64,000 nucleotides of DNA, from the NCBI GenBank assembly GCA_032158125.1, contig JASKOT010000010.1, positions 434,001-498,000 of the forward strand, written 5' to 3'. Made by a program: the position numbers and the translations under genes. Below are positions 45,732-56,569 of this stretch, piece by piece. The DNA is from Papiliotrema nemorosa. Its lineage: Eukaryota > Basidiomycota > Tremellomycetes > Tremellales > Rhynchogastremaceae. Every line of letters begins with the position of its first letter. The stretch's first letter is position 1. Below the pieces are notes generated by a model. That model worked only from the letters and a program-made list of their open reading frames with translations. It searched no databases and was not told where the DNA came from.

Positions 45732-47528
45732 ATGTCGATCATTGCAAACGATCCCTCGACTCGGATGACCTCTGATCCGCCTAAATTCGGTCTGAGGCTG
45801 TTCTCAGACGTCCCGCCAGACGAATTTTCCTCTCGCAACCCGAAACACCTCTTGAGTGTGATCCATGGCATCGACCTTTCCGGGCATTCAGACCAGCAGC
45901 CTGATCTACACGAGTGCTCGGCAAAAGTCGTCTGGACTTTGGCACGTAAAAGGGGTTCAGCCGCATGTTCATCGGCCTATCCGAGGGCGCTCCTCGCTCT
46001 CGTCGCTGATTTCGTTGCCGAGCGCGACCAGAGCAAAGCGGCCTGGCCTAGCATCGAAAGAGATTGGCTAAGACGTCACGTGGAGTCACAGATGAGAGGG
46101 ACTGATGCCCCAGATCCGATATTGTCTGCGTTGCGAGAGGCGGCGACGCTGGCAAGGGAGCGACTCGCAAGTTTCGATGCGGTGGCTCTCTCCTCTGTCG
46201 ACCTTTTCCTCAAGCCTTGTCTCCATTACGCCAACAATCTGGCTCACATTCGTCTCGGGGACTCTGACATGCCCATGCACGAGCGGTTCCAAGAACGAAT
46301 CGAAGACTTGTGTGCAATCGAAGCTACTTTTAGTCTGAGTGCCTATCACCCGCATGTCAATGCGACTGCCACGCTTCACCGTATCAACAGTGAGGCCGTC
46401 GCGGTCCACGACTATCTACGAGGATTGTTGGCGCGGATTGACACGGGGGAATATACCAGCGAGGAAGCGTTTGTGAAGGAGACTGACGACCTTTTCCGGC
46501 ACTATAAGGGGTTTTCCATGGACCATATCGCCGCACCCACCGAAGAAGATTCGGCAGCGTTTGATCTCTACCCAGGTCTTTGGCTTCCAAGCATCAAGGG
46601 GCTACCCTATATCAGACAACTGCCCACTGACGAGTTTCCGCCATTTCCGCGGATGTCGGTCGGTCGGGCATATACGCAAGAGGAAGTCAAACTCGACCTC
46701 GATATTGACAAGTGTAGCCTCGCTGACACTCGATCCTGTCTGTCCCGGATGAGTCGGGCGTTTACTCGGTACGCAGCGTTTTTGGTGGAGACCCATGGGC
46801 ACATGATGGCGCAAGACGAGTCTCTTGTTCAGAGATCCAATCTTCCAGCTCACATTACCAGCATGGTCGAGTTGGGGCACCAGTATGTCGACGATTCGCG
46901 TCGAGTAGAGTCAAATTTCGCCACGGCTGAGGAGCGTTATGCAAAGATTTTGGCGCCTGACCAGTCGAGACTGTTTCATATGATCAAGCATCACTCGCTC
47001 AAAGCCCTCGGTCGAGACCGGTTGGCATTGCTTCACGGTCTGTCGAGTATACACAGTCTCCTGCAGAGCAACGCGACGAGTCCTTTGGCAGTGAGGCGTC
47101 GAGAAAGCATCGACGAGATTGTAACTGAGCTGGAGGCTCTCGAAAAGAAGACTGCACGCGCTGTCAATCGCTTGAAAGGATTTTCGGGTCACGAGCTAGA
47201 GGCGCTCAAAGCGACCACGATTGGAACTCTCAAGAGTGGAGTTGGTGATACACAGAGTAAAACCGATCAGGAAAAGTCTGCAGCAGAGACCAAGACATCA
47301 GAGTCGCTCTCACAGGGAACACAGACCGATCCGCAAAAATTGGGCTATTCGGATGTGGTCAGGATGTTTTCGATTCACCCAAAGGATCCCGGGTCCATGG
47401 TAGAGACTCGCTCGGATCGCCCGTGGGTCAAGTGGACACATGACGGGCCAGCCATTGTCTCTAGTGAGCCGCGCGGAAATGGCGGCAACGTGGTCTTGGA
47501 CACCGGCGACACCTATTGGGGGCGATAG
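45732..47528 (+). CDS. Intronless orphan protein, 598 aa
   Basis: A single 1.8-kb frame opening at 'ctctacATGtcg' and closed by TAG. It is mostly helical with even hydrophobic spacing and no membrane span or signal peptide. Recognisable segments are 'FGLRLFSDVPPDEFSSRNPKHLL' near the N-terminus, a central 'YPGLWLPSIKGLPYIRQLPTDEFPPFPRMSVG' and a helical region ending 'ELEALEKKTARAVNRLKGF'. The tail has a short Ser/Thr/Gln-rich linker and a final 'PWVKWTHDGPAIVSSEPRG'. I recognise no family. It stands out by lacking introns in a region where almost every gene has several. It converges on the nitronate monooxygenase gene (104 bp between stops). Confidence 0.8.
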   Translation: MSIIANDPSTRMTSDPPKFGLRLFSDVPPDEFSSRNPKHLLSVIHGIDLSGHSDQQPDLHECSAKVVWTLARKRGSAACSSAYPRALLALVADFVAERDQSKAAWPSIERDWLRRHVESQMRGTDAPDPILSALREAATLARERLASFDAVALSSVDLFLKPCLHYANNLAHIRLGDSDMPMHERFQERIEDLCAIEATFSLSAYHPHVNATATLHRINSEAVAVHDYLRGLLARIDTGEYTSEEAFVKETDDLFRHYKGFSMDHIAAPTEEDSAAFDLYPGLWLPSIKGLPYIRQLPTDEFPPFPRMSVGRAYTQEEVKLDLDIDKCSLADTRSCLSRMSRAFTRYAAFLVETHGHMMAQDESLVQRSNLPAHITSMVELGHQYVDDSRRVESNFATAEERYAKILAPDQSRLFHMIKHHSLKALGRDRLALLHGLSSIHSLLQSNATSPLAVRRRESIDEIVTELEALEKKTARAVNRLKGFSGHELEALKATTIGTLKSGVGDTQSKTDQEKSAAETKTSESLSQGTQTDPQKLGYSDVVRMFSIHPKDPGSMVETRSDRPWVKWTHDGPAIVSSEPRGNGGNVVLDTGDTYWGR

Positions 47529-47632
47529 AGTGTTGATGGAGTAGATGCGCAGTATGGGTAGAGGTGCCATGTTGCCAGGGCGACTTAATCGGCGTCAGGT
47601 CTGCAGAGTGCTTGGGAGTCTCTTTAGGTGCA

Positions 47633-48724
47633 TCACGATGCATCAGGCGTGTTCAGCTTTTCCACTGGCTCGAGCTCCTGAGCCAGAACTCGGACCAAAT
47701 CCCCACACGGCATGGCCCGGACCATAGGTGCACCTTGTCCTGCCCACTGAGCGCCGTAACCTCCTTCACCTTTTGCCTTGGCGGCGGAATTGAGGGCTTT
47801 CCCCACGTCGTATGTCAAGGGGTAATCTGGCACCGAGACGCCGAGGGTCTGGCCCAGCCGAGTGAATCGATTCTCGAGACACCTCGCCGGCCGTCCTGAG
47901 ATACTCGTCGTCATGATGGTGCGCACATGAGCTGCCTGGAGCGCAGCGCGATATGCCTCGTCGGCGGACGACTCGTCTGTCGCGACAAAAGCAGTGCCGA
48001 GTTGCGCCGCAATGGCGCCGAGTGAGAGCGCCGCTTGGATCCCAGCGCCGTCCATGATACCCCCTGCGGCGATGATGGGTACGCTGGTGGACTTGACCAA
48101 CAGTCGTACCAGAGGAAAAGTAGACAGCTCATCGTCTCGACCCTTTGGGTCAAAGATGCCCCGATGGCCTCCAGCTTCATACCCCTGAGCGACAATTGCG
48201 TCGATCCCGGCCTCTTCTGCTCGACGCGCTTCGTCCAGACTCGTCGCTGTTGCGAGGAGAACCGCTCCGGTCGACTTGAGGCGTGCAATGACCGATGCAG
48301 AGGGAAGGCCAAAGTGAAACGACACGACGGGGGGTTTCTCCTCTTCCAGCATGATCACCATGTCCTCGTCCTCTGCAATGGATTTGTAAATGATGTTCAA
48401 CGACTCGGGCGTCTTGGCCCCGTATTGATCAAACGTCTCCCTCAACTTGTCGAGCCAGACCCTCTCCACCTCGGCGTCCCTGGTGGCCGGCTGATGCACG
48501 AAAAAGTTTACATTGTACGCCTTGTCGGTCAACGACTTGATCTGTTGGATGGCTTGACGCGCCGCGGTGACGTCGCTAGAGCCCAGACCGAGAGACCCGA
48601 GACCACCCGCATTGCTCACTGCCGCGGCCATGCGGGGGGTCGACGTCCCCGCCATCGGCGCTTGGATGATGGGGAGTTGCACATGGAGCCGTCGCAGCAG
48701 GGGTGCGAGGGTGGTGGGTGACAT
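47633..48724 (-). CDS. Nitronate monooxygenase (2-nitropropane dioxygenase family)
   Basis: Intronless, 363 aa from the ATG at 48724, which has a strong 'cccaccATGtc' context; an ATG twenty codons upstream (48784) is in frame. TIM-barrel FMN signatures: 'LPIIQAPMAGTSTPRMAAAVSNAGGLGSLG', 'NVNFFVHQPA', 'PPVVSFHFGLPS', 'DAIVAQGYEAGGHRG' and 'VPIIAAGGIMDGAGIQAALSLGAIAAQLGTAFV'. This family oxidises alkyl nitronates such as propionate-3-nitronate to protect respiration. No mitochondrial presequence is evident from the chosen start. Confidence 0.92.
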   Translation of the reverse strand: MSPTTLAPLLRRLHVQLPIIQAPMAGTSTPRMAAAVSNAGGLGSLGLGSSDVTAARQAIQQIKSLTDKAYNVNFFVHQPATRDAEVERVWLDKLRETFDQYGAKTPESLNIIYKSIAEDEDMVIMLEEEKPPVVSFHFGLPSASVIARLKSTGAVLLATATSLDEARRAEEAGIDAIVAQGYEAGGHRGIFDPKGRDDELSTFPLVRLLVKSTSVPIIAAGGIMDGAGIQAALSLGAIAAQLGTAFVATDESSADEAYRAALQAAHVRTIMTTSISGRPARCLENRFTRLGQTLGVSVPDYPLTYDVGKALNSAAKAKGEGGYGAQWAGQGAPMVRAMPCGDLVRVLAQELEPVEKLNTPDAS

Positions 48725-49265
48725 GGTGGGGAGAGAAATATCCAGGTCGGTGCCATGCAAGCCATCCAGAGGTGGACTATGCATCCATGGGATGTCAGTT
48801 TTGCGTGTCGATGGTGTGAGGGAGGGGACTAGAGCGGGGGAAAGCAGAGGGGTGTCGGGGGCGTGACCATTGATCTGCTACAAGTATATATTTTGGCAAA
48901 ACCGGACAGCCAACATCAAGAAATGTTCTCCTGATATTTCAGCTGAAACTATCGCAGCACTAAAGAGGGACCTCCATCAGGCGACTGCCCATCAAAGGTT
49001 CACCGCGCTGTAGGAGGCACACTACCTTGCAGATCAAGCGAGTTGCACAAGCCAGGAAATGTCTCACGAGGCGCAGAGAGATGAAGTGTGGAATTCCCGC
49101 TCATCACTCCCCCGCGTCCACATCTAGAGGAGCACCTTGTCCACAGCAGGTCAATCTCCCATGCAATCGCGATAGCCAAAATAGGCGGTTCCCCTTCCAT
49201 CTGCCACGCGCTCATTGTCATAAGATATCGATACATGCTTGACAACAAATCTGCAAAGACACTCG
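48725..49265. other. intergenic, 541 bp
   Basis: Upstream region of the nitronate monooxygenase gene and downstream of the antiporter gene. A TATA-like 'tatatattttgg' lies near 48883. No gene recognised. Confidence 0.4.
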
Positions 49266-52200
49266 TTACACCCACAGCTTGGTCAGTCCCGTCATGAACC
49301 CCGGAACCGCATCCGCCGCGGCAAAAACGACAGGAGGTACGGTATCCGTGTCACCTTGCCCTCTCTCTGGCGCATAGTAGAAGCCCATGATGAGCACCAC
49401 GTATCTGAGAGTGAGCTGGCTTCAATGTAGTGGGCGGGTAAGCTCACGCAAGAACGAGAATCGACCCTCGGTGGTAGTTGCTCCTCGCCTCAATATAGGT
49501 ATACGTCAAGAGGAAGATGGACAATATAATGGCAATCACATCCCAACGGGGGAAGATGAGTCTGCCTGATCAGCTTGATACCGGTTGATCGAGCCGACTG
49601 ACGTAAACGTATCCACCTGCTCTCCCATCTTGGTCGGATCGTAAAACGCGGAAAAGGCCACCATGGCCGGGATCTGCAACAGACACACTTGGAGGGCGTA
49701 CGCAGAGCCAATCTCCATACTGATATGAGCATTCGACAACTTGTATTGACCCACCTGAGGGCTATATTGCCATTCATGGCAAACGACATGGCATTCATAA
49801 ACTCCGTCGTGTTGGGGACGAGGGCGAATAGAGTCAGCCCGAGAAACTTTTCGTCGATGCCAGAGCCGTCGAGGACCACGTCGACGACGTCGACCAGGAT
49901 CTCTATCTATCAGTGATGACCGGGGTGAGTACGTACCAGCGATGATAGCGTACAGCAGGGTACAACCCAGCAACACCCCCGCACTGAGCCCTCGAGTCCA
50001 GCTGGGAGCTTCATGTCCTCCTCCCTCTTCCTCTTCTTCTTCCTCCTTGAGCTGCACCGGTCGCTCCTTTCTCGCCGAACCTGGATGGCTGATACTGCCT
50101 TGATGTCGCAACGCCGAGACTGTTGCCACGGCTACAGCCCGGGTGAAATCCTCCGTGGTGAGAGCAGAGGGGAGTCGCATCGGAGTGAGGTGACTGGATT
50201 TCATATCCTGATTGACCGTCTCGAGGAATGGAGTGTACCCAGCGGGTAGATTGTAATCGTTGCTCGGGATCCGTACGTCAGCGGTACGGGACCCTCGGAC
50301 GGTGCTCGCTTGGGAAGGGCCAGAGAGTGGACTATCAGGGGTCCCCTTGTGAACGGGCAGGACATGTTGCAGTACCGCCTGAGGAGTGGCCCGTTGAATC
50401 AAGGTGGACCGAAGGGAGGGGTGCAGACCCGGCGCAGCGGCAGCGTGCTCTTCTGCTTTCATCAGTTGCTGAGGGTTTTGCCAGATTTGCGCGGCATGGG
50501 TTCGCAGCGAGAACCATAGGCCGATCAGATACGACTGGGATGAGTGGCGCCATCACGTCGACTCACCAAGAGGAGGATGCCCGCACAGGCGTACATCATG
50601 ATCTTGACCTTTTCTTGGTAGAATGTATCGCCAATGGGATCGGGGTGCTCATAATAACACGAGTCGCACCGCCATGCGTCTCCCGGTGTAGGCGAGCCAG
50701 ACGGACAGCCGTCGCAGTGGAGTTCAAACTGAGGTTAGCGCGGCATGTGCACGACGTACCGATCCATAAGTCTGGTAAAACATGGTCGGCGTCAGGGTCC
50801 CAATGATCGCCATGATCAACATGGTACTCGTCACCCCGGCAGATTTGGCGTTGAATTTCTGCTCTTTCCTCTTGAGCGCTCCAGAACACATACTCGCACC
50901 GGGCATGAGCAGTACCCCAGCCAGGATGCTCCCTACGATGGACCCCTCGACCAATCGTCCCTTGCCCTGGGTCAGTGCGATGCCATAGAGGATAATCTCG
51001 ATGATGGAGCCAAACGTCGCATTGATCACGGCACCCATACCGATGGAAGATTGCGCGGAGATGGATGCCACGGCCATGCCGATGAAATAACTGAGCGGGA
51101 TGACCGACGCCAGACCGAGCACAAAGATGAGCGCTTGCGAGGTGATGAGCCGGAGCAACGGTGAGACGTGTCGACCGTGATGGTGGGCTCGTTCGACGGC
51201 GGGAAGGATGAGGAGTCCGTCGATAATGGTGAAGAAGACTAGCGGGAGGAGGTTGATAAAGATGATGTTGACACCGCCAATGGTGTATTTGTAATACTGC
51301 AAACCCACGGCGCGGTACGTACAGAGGAGGACGGTAGACTTGGGTCCAGCGGTCGGCGCGACTTGCCCGGCGGTCAATCTCGCTCGACGGATGGTGAAAC
51401 CACTGGGAGAACCCGAGGTGAGGGTCGTGTCGCCAGACTCATTCTCGTCTTCGGAATCGTGCGGAATGGTGACGGTGACCTTGGGTGCGGATCGGAAATT
51501 GATCTCCAGGGGGCGAAAGGCGAGCAGGTTGAGCAATGCCCACGTGAGTTTGGCCATGGGGATGGTGATGACAAAGCCCCAACAGAGGACACAGACGAGC
51601 AGCATGAGCGGGGCGACGACGAGCACAAACGCGGGCCAGTAGACGATTCGACCGAGCATTTTGGCCCTCTTGTTGCGGGGGCGTCGAAAGCCAGGTGTCA
51701 GTAAAGGGTCCCTCTCGGACCTCGTCTTGCCCTTTACATTGGCTGCAAAGGAGACGGTCGGTTCTCGTCGATGGTCAGAGCCCTGCGGTTCCCGCACAGT
51801 CACCCCAGAGGCATCTGACGTGTTGCGCATGTGCGTGTCGGTCGAGCCATAGTCTTCACCGTCTTCAGGAGCACCTTCTCCTTCGACGTATTTGCCAAAT
51901 GGCCAGCCAATGTACCACGCCAAACCTCGAAGCGTCTTGCCGTACCCGCCACGACCCCCACCGAGCACCTCGGCTCCGCTCACCAAGAGAGCTGCTATAA
52001 AGCAAAAGATGGCCAGCCACCAGCCAAAGAGGATCACCCAGAGGATATTTCCAGGAAGCAGGTGGCGCTCTGCGGCAGCAGAGGGGATCGAGTGCAATGC
52101 GGATTCGGCATTGCGGGTCACGGATCGAGATTTACGGTACAAGGCCGGTTTCCAGATGGGCAGACCGAATGGGTGTTCAATGTTGATCGCCTGGGATCAG

Positions 52201-53247
52201 GGGCGCCACGGGAGGACTCACGTCTTGTCGGTCTTTGAGCGTGACCCCTTCGTCTCCTTCAGCACTGGCATCGGCCTCTTCTTCACTCGCATCTTGATCT
52301 TCCACCACATCCTGAATGACCTCTTCGATGATACTCGCACGGTCGGGGATCTCTTCCTCGTCTGCCACGCTAGAGTAGATTGACGGGGCGCGTCGCTCGT
52401 CTCGAGGGGATTGTCCAGCTGGGGTCGCCGTGCCGCTGGCGGCGAAATATCCATCTCGTGTCACGCTAGGGACGCGTGTGCGCGAGACGGATCGGCTGAT
52501 CCCTCGAGACTGTGCAAAGGATTCGTCTGGTTGTGACGGTGGGGCCGTCTCTGACCGTCTCTCCCTTTCCTTGGCCTTGCGCAACTGCTTTCTCTCCTTT
52601 TGTCGTTTTCTGATCAAGGCTTGACCACGATCCTCCACCTCGACCTCGTCGTCCTCCTCGGTGGGCTTGCCTCGCATGGTGCCTAACAGCATTCCGCCTG
52701 TGGAGTTGTGACTCGTCAGAGGGGGGCGTACGCGTGAAGCAGATCGCGACATGGACCCACTCGGCGCAGTCGTGGGTTGTCGAGCCGATCGAGGAGGGCG
52801 GGGGACACTGCCTGAATAAGCAAGCGCTGGCGAGCCAAAGCTGCTTCCCAAAGACGTCATGGCGCCCCGTTGAGAGCCGCCTAGACGTGGGGTAGTATCG
52901 CCAGACATTTTGGGTACACTGGTGCGAGCTGGAGTGTACTCTTCTTCGTCGGTGGAAGAGTTGGATTCTGCTCGAGTAAAAGGGCGAAGCAAGGTGTTTG
53001 GGGATGATTCAGTGTGTACCGGGGTGGGTCGACGCTATCGTCAGTGCGCTCCCGCAAACATCCCGCCCACCTGTGACCCGCCCCGTTGTGTTGCCTGGGG
53101 GTGACCTTTGCCTAGATTCTGATGCGACATTTGCCTCTCTTGACTGTTTGGTGTGATGGATCGGCCTCTGGATTCTTCTGGGATAGAAGGGATGTTGCGT
53201 ATCGTGCGAGTCGCTGATGCCTCGGGGATGGGAGGGGTCGAGCCCAT
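49266..53247 (-). CDS. VNX1-like vacuolar cation/H+ antiporter
   Basis: About nine exons, ~1150 aa. Residues 1-350 are a disordered Ser/Arg/Glu-rich cytosolic head. 'DAINIEHPFGLPIWKPALYRKSRSV' (joined by splicing) opens the conserved part. The first CaCA repeat contains 'VINATFGSIIEIILYGIALTQG' and the second 'LFALVPNTTEFMNAMSFAMNGNIALSMEIGSAYALQ', the paired acidic helices that form the ion site. The end is '..GFMTGLTKLWV'. This matches yeast VNX1, a low-affinity vacuolar Na+(K+)/H+ exchanger of the CAX type, rather than VCX1, because of the long N-terminus and the extra helices. I start at 53247, where a 36-nt intron joins 'GGSQ' to 'RRPTPVHTE'. Long polar insert (~150 aa) between the two halves. 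Confidence 0.88.
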
Positions 53248-53496
53248 GGCGCGACTGACAAGGGGAACTCTTTCCCGTGGCGTTTGAGGGTCGCTGCGGA
53301 CAGATGACGAGCAAAGCGGGCGAGGAATCGTCGCTGATGTCTCTGCTGGATCCTCAGTGCGATACCTCGCTCATGAGGTTGATGAATAAAGGATGCATCG
53401 GGCACGGGTCAAGGGAAGGCTCCGACGGGTTACGTAATGATATACATCCACTGTTGATCTGTCGCAACTTCGTCTCTCAACCCTCACTCTTTGACC
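53248..53496. promoter_or_regulatory. divergent promoter, 249 bp
   Basis: Between the antiporter (minus) and PARP-type zinc-finger (plus) start codons. Confidence 0.4.
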
Positions 53497-54595
53497 ATGC
53501 CGTATCGTCTTGAAGTCTCTGCCAACAACAGAGCCGGCTGCAATGGTGTGTCCTCCGTCATGACTCCTCCAAGACTGGGGCTGACGAGAAGGGGGAGCCC
53601 CGTGCAAGGGGACCAAAATCACAAAGGGCGAGTTGCGAGTGGGCGTCCCCGTCGATTTCCAAGGCCATACCAGTATGAAGTGGAGACATTGGGGGTGTGA
53701 GTTTGAGTGTCCTCCAGCAAGGTCTCCCTGATGTCAGGCGTAACGCCAAAAGTCATCAACAATATGAAGGGAGAGTTTGAGGACCCAACCGAGCTCGATG
53801 GATGTGAGTGATCAAGTAATTGTGCGACTGATACAGTAGATGAAGAACTTCCGTAGGGATAGGTACCACTCTGAGCTGACAATAAAGCGAGACCTACCAG
53901 GACAAGGTGAAAAAGGCATACGAAGAGGGAGAAGGTGAGGCATGACCCAGTGCGCACTGACCGTAGTCGACCCCGAGGACATTCCGGAATCGGCCAAGAA
54001 ACCCCCCCAGTCTGACGACGAGGGGGCTGAAGAGGCGACACCCAAGAAGAAGGGCAAGAAGACCAAGGCGACTGATGGAGATGCAGAAGAAGAAAAGCCC
54101 AAAAAGGTGCGGTCAGCCATGATGGGACTGATACCAGAAACGAGCGACAAAGGCGAAAAAGGAAGAGACAGGCTCGGATGTAGAAAAGCCAAAGCCAAAG
54201 AAAAAGGTGAGCCTCTGCGATGCGGCCCAGGTGTGACCATCAGGCGCCAAAGAAGAAGGCCAAGAAGGAAGAGTCTGAAGAGGATGAAGAGTTGACTCTG
54301 GAGGAGAGTGAGCTCAGTGCCGAAGAGTCCTCAGAGGAAGAGCCGCCAAAGAAAAGGGTATGTCGCTTTGCAGATGGGCCTGACCTCAGGCTGCGTCAAA
54401 GAAGGGTCGCAAGGCTGTCAAGGAGGAGAGTGACGCTTCCGATGAGGACAAGCCCAAACCGAAAAAGGTACGATGAATGGTACGTGTCGCTGACGTTCAG
54501 GCAAAGGCCTCTTCCAAGGTGAACAATGGAGTTCTGGCAGAGCACTGATGACGCAGAGTCGAGCCACCAAGTCGACCAAAGCGACCAGAGACTGA
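53497..54595 (+). CDS. Free-standing PARP-type zinc-finger protein
   Basis: Eleven small exons in 1.1 kb, all joined in phase, ~235 aa. Residues 1-75 form one zf-PARP domain: 'YRLEVSANNRAGCNGGAPCKGTKITKGELRVG', then 'MKWRHWGCVTPKVINNM' (Cys-Cys-His-Cys ligands from C-x5-C, H and C). The rest, after 'DPTELDGLDEELP', is Lys/Glu/Ser-rich: 'KKPPQSDDEGAEEATPKKKGKKTK', repeated K-K-A-K and acidic blocks, ending 'SRATKSTKATRD'. PARP-type fingers bind DNA nicks and breaks in PARP1 and DNA ligase III. Here no catalytic domain follows, so this is probably a nuclear break-binding or chromatin protein. Introns 7-10 are 32-39 nt, near the lower limit for this genome. Confidence 0.85.
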
Positions 54596-55040
54596 ACGTG
54601 AGTCTCGTTGCTCCAAGACACCTCAGCTGAGCGGTATTAGAGATGGTGATCATCCAGCCGGTACTATGACAGTTGATCTCTACGCTCAGAGTGTAGTACA
54701 GCAGTAGGTTTACCATTTTGAATAGATTTGAGTACTCGAGTACGGGACGATTATGATACCACGTGACTTGTGGATCCCCAATGCGCTGATGACGTCGACT
54801 ATCGAGGCACTTTTCGAGACTTTTTCCACAGTCGGCTCCACCATTTCGCGTTTGTCAGACCTTCATGCATGCCGATTTGACTTTTTGTGGCACACGAATG
54901 CCGGGGCCAAGCGTGGAGGGTGACTCACCGCGTCAGAGACATCCTTTGAACCATGACGTTTCAGTCTTGGCTGACAGGTAGATCAAAAGTCCCTCTCGTT
55001 CAATTTCCTCACCATTCTACCATCACCTCGCTCATCCACA
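54596..55040. other. intergenic, 445 bp
   Basis: Between two plus-strand genes. A 'CACGTGAC' palindromic E-box occurs at 54760-54767, usable by Cbf1/Pho4-type bHLH factors. Nothing else recognised. Confidence 0.45.
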
Positions 55041-56286
55041 ATGGTTCACAAACCCCTCTACCTCAACACCAGGACCTTGACCTCTCACCTCTGTAGGTCT
55101 CTACCCCATCCCGAGCCTGACACACAGTCTTTGGCCCGTACATCTTCATCCCCCTCATCGGCGGTCTGACATGGCTTGGTGGAATCCTGGCCCTACTGCT
55201 GCTCTGGGTCACCGATGGAAAGCCAAGATATAGAGGAGACGAAGCGAGCGTCGTCTTCATCTCTGATGTCGGCGCTGTCCACAAGGTGCGCCAAAAGTCG
55301 TGGAAAGAGCTCATGGTAGACCCTGTTCATTTGCATCGGAGCAGTGACAGCGGCGTGCTTCATCCTGTCCCTCTTCGCCGAACGGTGGTTGCGACACATT
55401 GACCGATTGCCCACCGATCTACGACCCAGAGAAAAAATCTTTGGCAAGTTGCTCCCTCAAACATCGGCTCATGACAGACTGGCTCGCCATCTTTTTCGTC
55501 ATTGTCGGATCCGCCGGCCTGGTTCTCCTCACCATCGTAGGTGACTGCTGCCATTGCCTCTGACAACAGTTTGACACCTTCAACCATTCCACCGTGCACT
55601 GGTCCATGACCTTGGTCTTCATCGTCGGTATCGCCCTGTCGGCCATCTTCCAGTCCGGAGAGATTGTGAGTACCGCAATAGTCCATTGCTCACCCCAGTG
55701 GTCCCTACACAAAGACCATCCCGACCGAAAGAGTCTGTTGCGCAATTCAATCTACAAGCTCATCGTGGTCGGTCTCGCCATAGCGTGTGCCATTTGCTTT
55801 GGAGCCACTTATGCGGTGGTAAGTCTAGCTCAAGCCAGAGACCCCACTGACCGCCAGTGCGGAGGAGATGCGACGGCTCAAAAAGGTCACTCGGCGGCAA
55901 CCTGCAACCGAATTACCTCGGTGGCAGCCGCGTTTGAATGGACTGTATCGTTTATCCTCTTTTTCTTTTTCGTCACCCTTGTGGCCGACTTGTGGCCCGC
56001 AGGAAAGTCTTCGCCCCGGTATATGCGACGACTGGCTCGATGGCAGGAAAAGCACGGTGAAGGAGACGACTTTACCGGCCGACGAGCGTTTGGCATGCAC
56101 CCTGAACGATGGGAAGATCGCGCTCAGGTCATGCAGAGGCAAATGTGGGAACGAAATGCGGGTGTGGAGACTGCTGGCAGGGACAGCATGGCGAGCGGAG
56201 CCCCCATGGTCCCTCCCACCGCGAGGGGTTATGGAGAGCCTCAGATGGCTCAGACTGGGACGCAAGTCACCGGCCAGGCGTATTAG
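55041..56286 (+). CDS. SFK1/DRAM (Frag1 family) membrane protein
   Basis: About six exons, ~325 aa. Six hydrophobic spans: 'FGPYIFIPLIGGLTWLGGILALLLLW' first, then 'TLFICIGAVTAACFILSLFAERWLRH', 'DWLAIFFVIVGSAGLVLLTIFDTFNH', 'LVFIVGIALSAIFQSGEI', 'LIVVGLAIACAICFGATYAV' and 'AAFEWTVSFILFFFFVTLVADLWPA'. The 'FD...H..F' and 'EW' positions match the Frag1/DRAM/Sfk1 family. In yeast SFK1 is a plasma-membrane partner of the PI4-kinase STT4 and helps keep lipid asymmetry. The C-terminal ~90 residues are a polar cytosolic tail. The next gene downstream, on the same strand, is an SLM1-type PI(4,5)P2 effector. Confidence 0.83.
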
Positions 56287-56569
56287 ACTGCGGAAAGAGA
56301 ATGTAGCATCTAGACCACACTGTATACACGAGATCTCAATGCATGAATATAATTTACGACTCCACGAAGTCTCGGGTGGCTGTTTACATTTCGAGGGTGC
56401 CACACTGCCAGGGAGCCAATTGACGTCATTTGCCGAAATGAGAATGAGCCGGTGATTACTCTTTCCGTCCAGGGTCATGCCACCCACCCAACCCCCCCAA
56501 CCCCCCCTCCCACCTATTTCATCCCCCTCTTCCCTTCTCATCTCTTCTTCCCATCCACAACCCATCACC

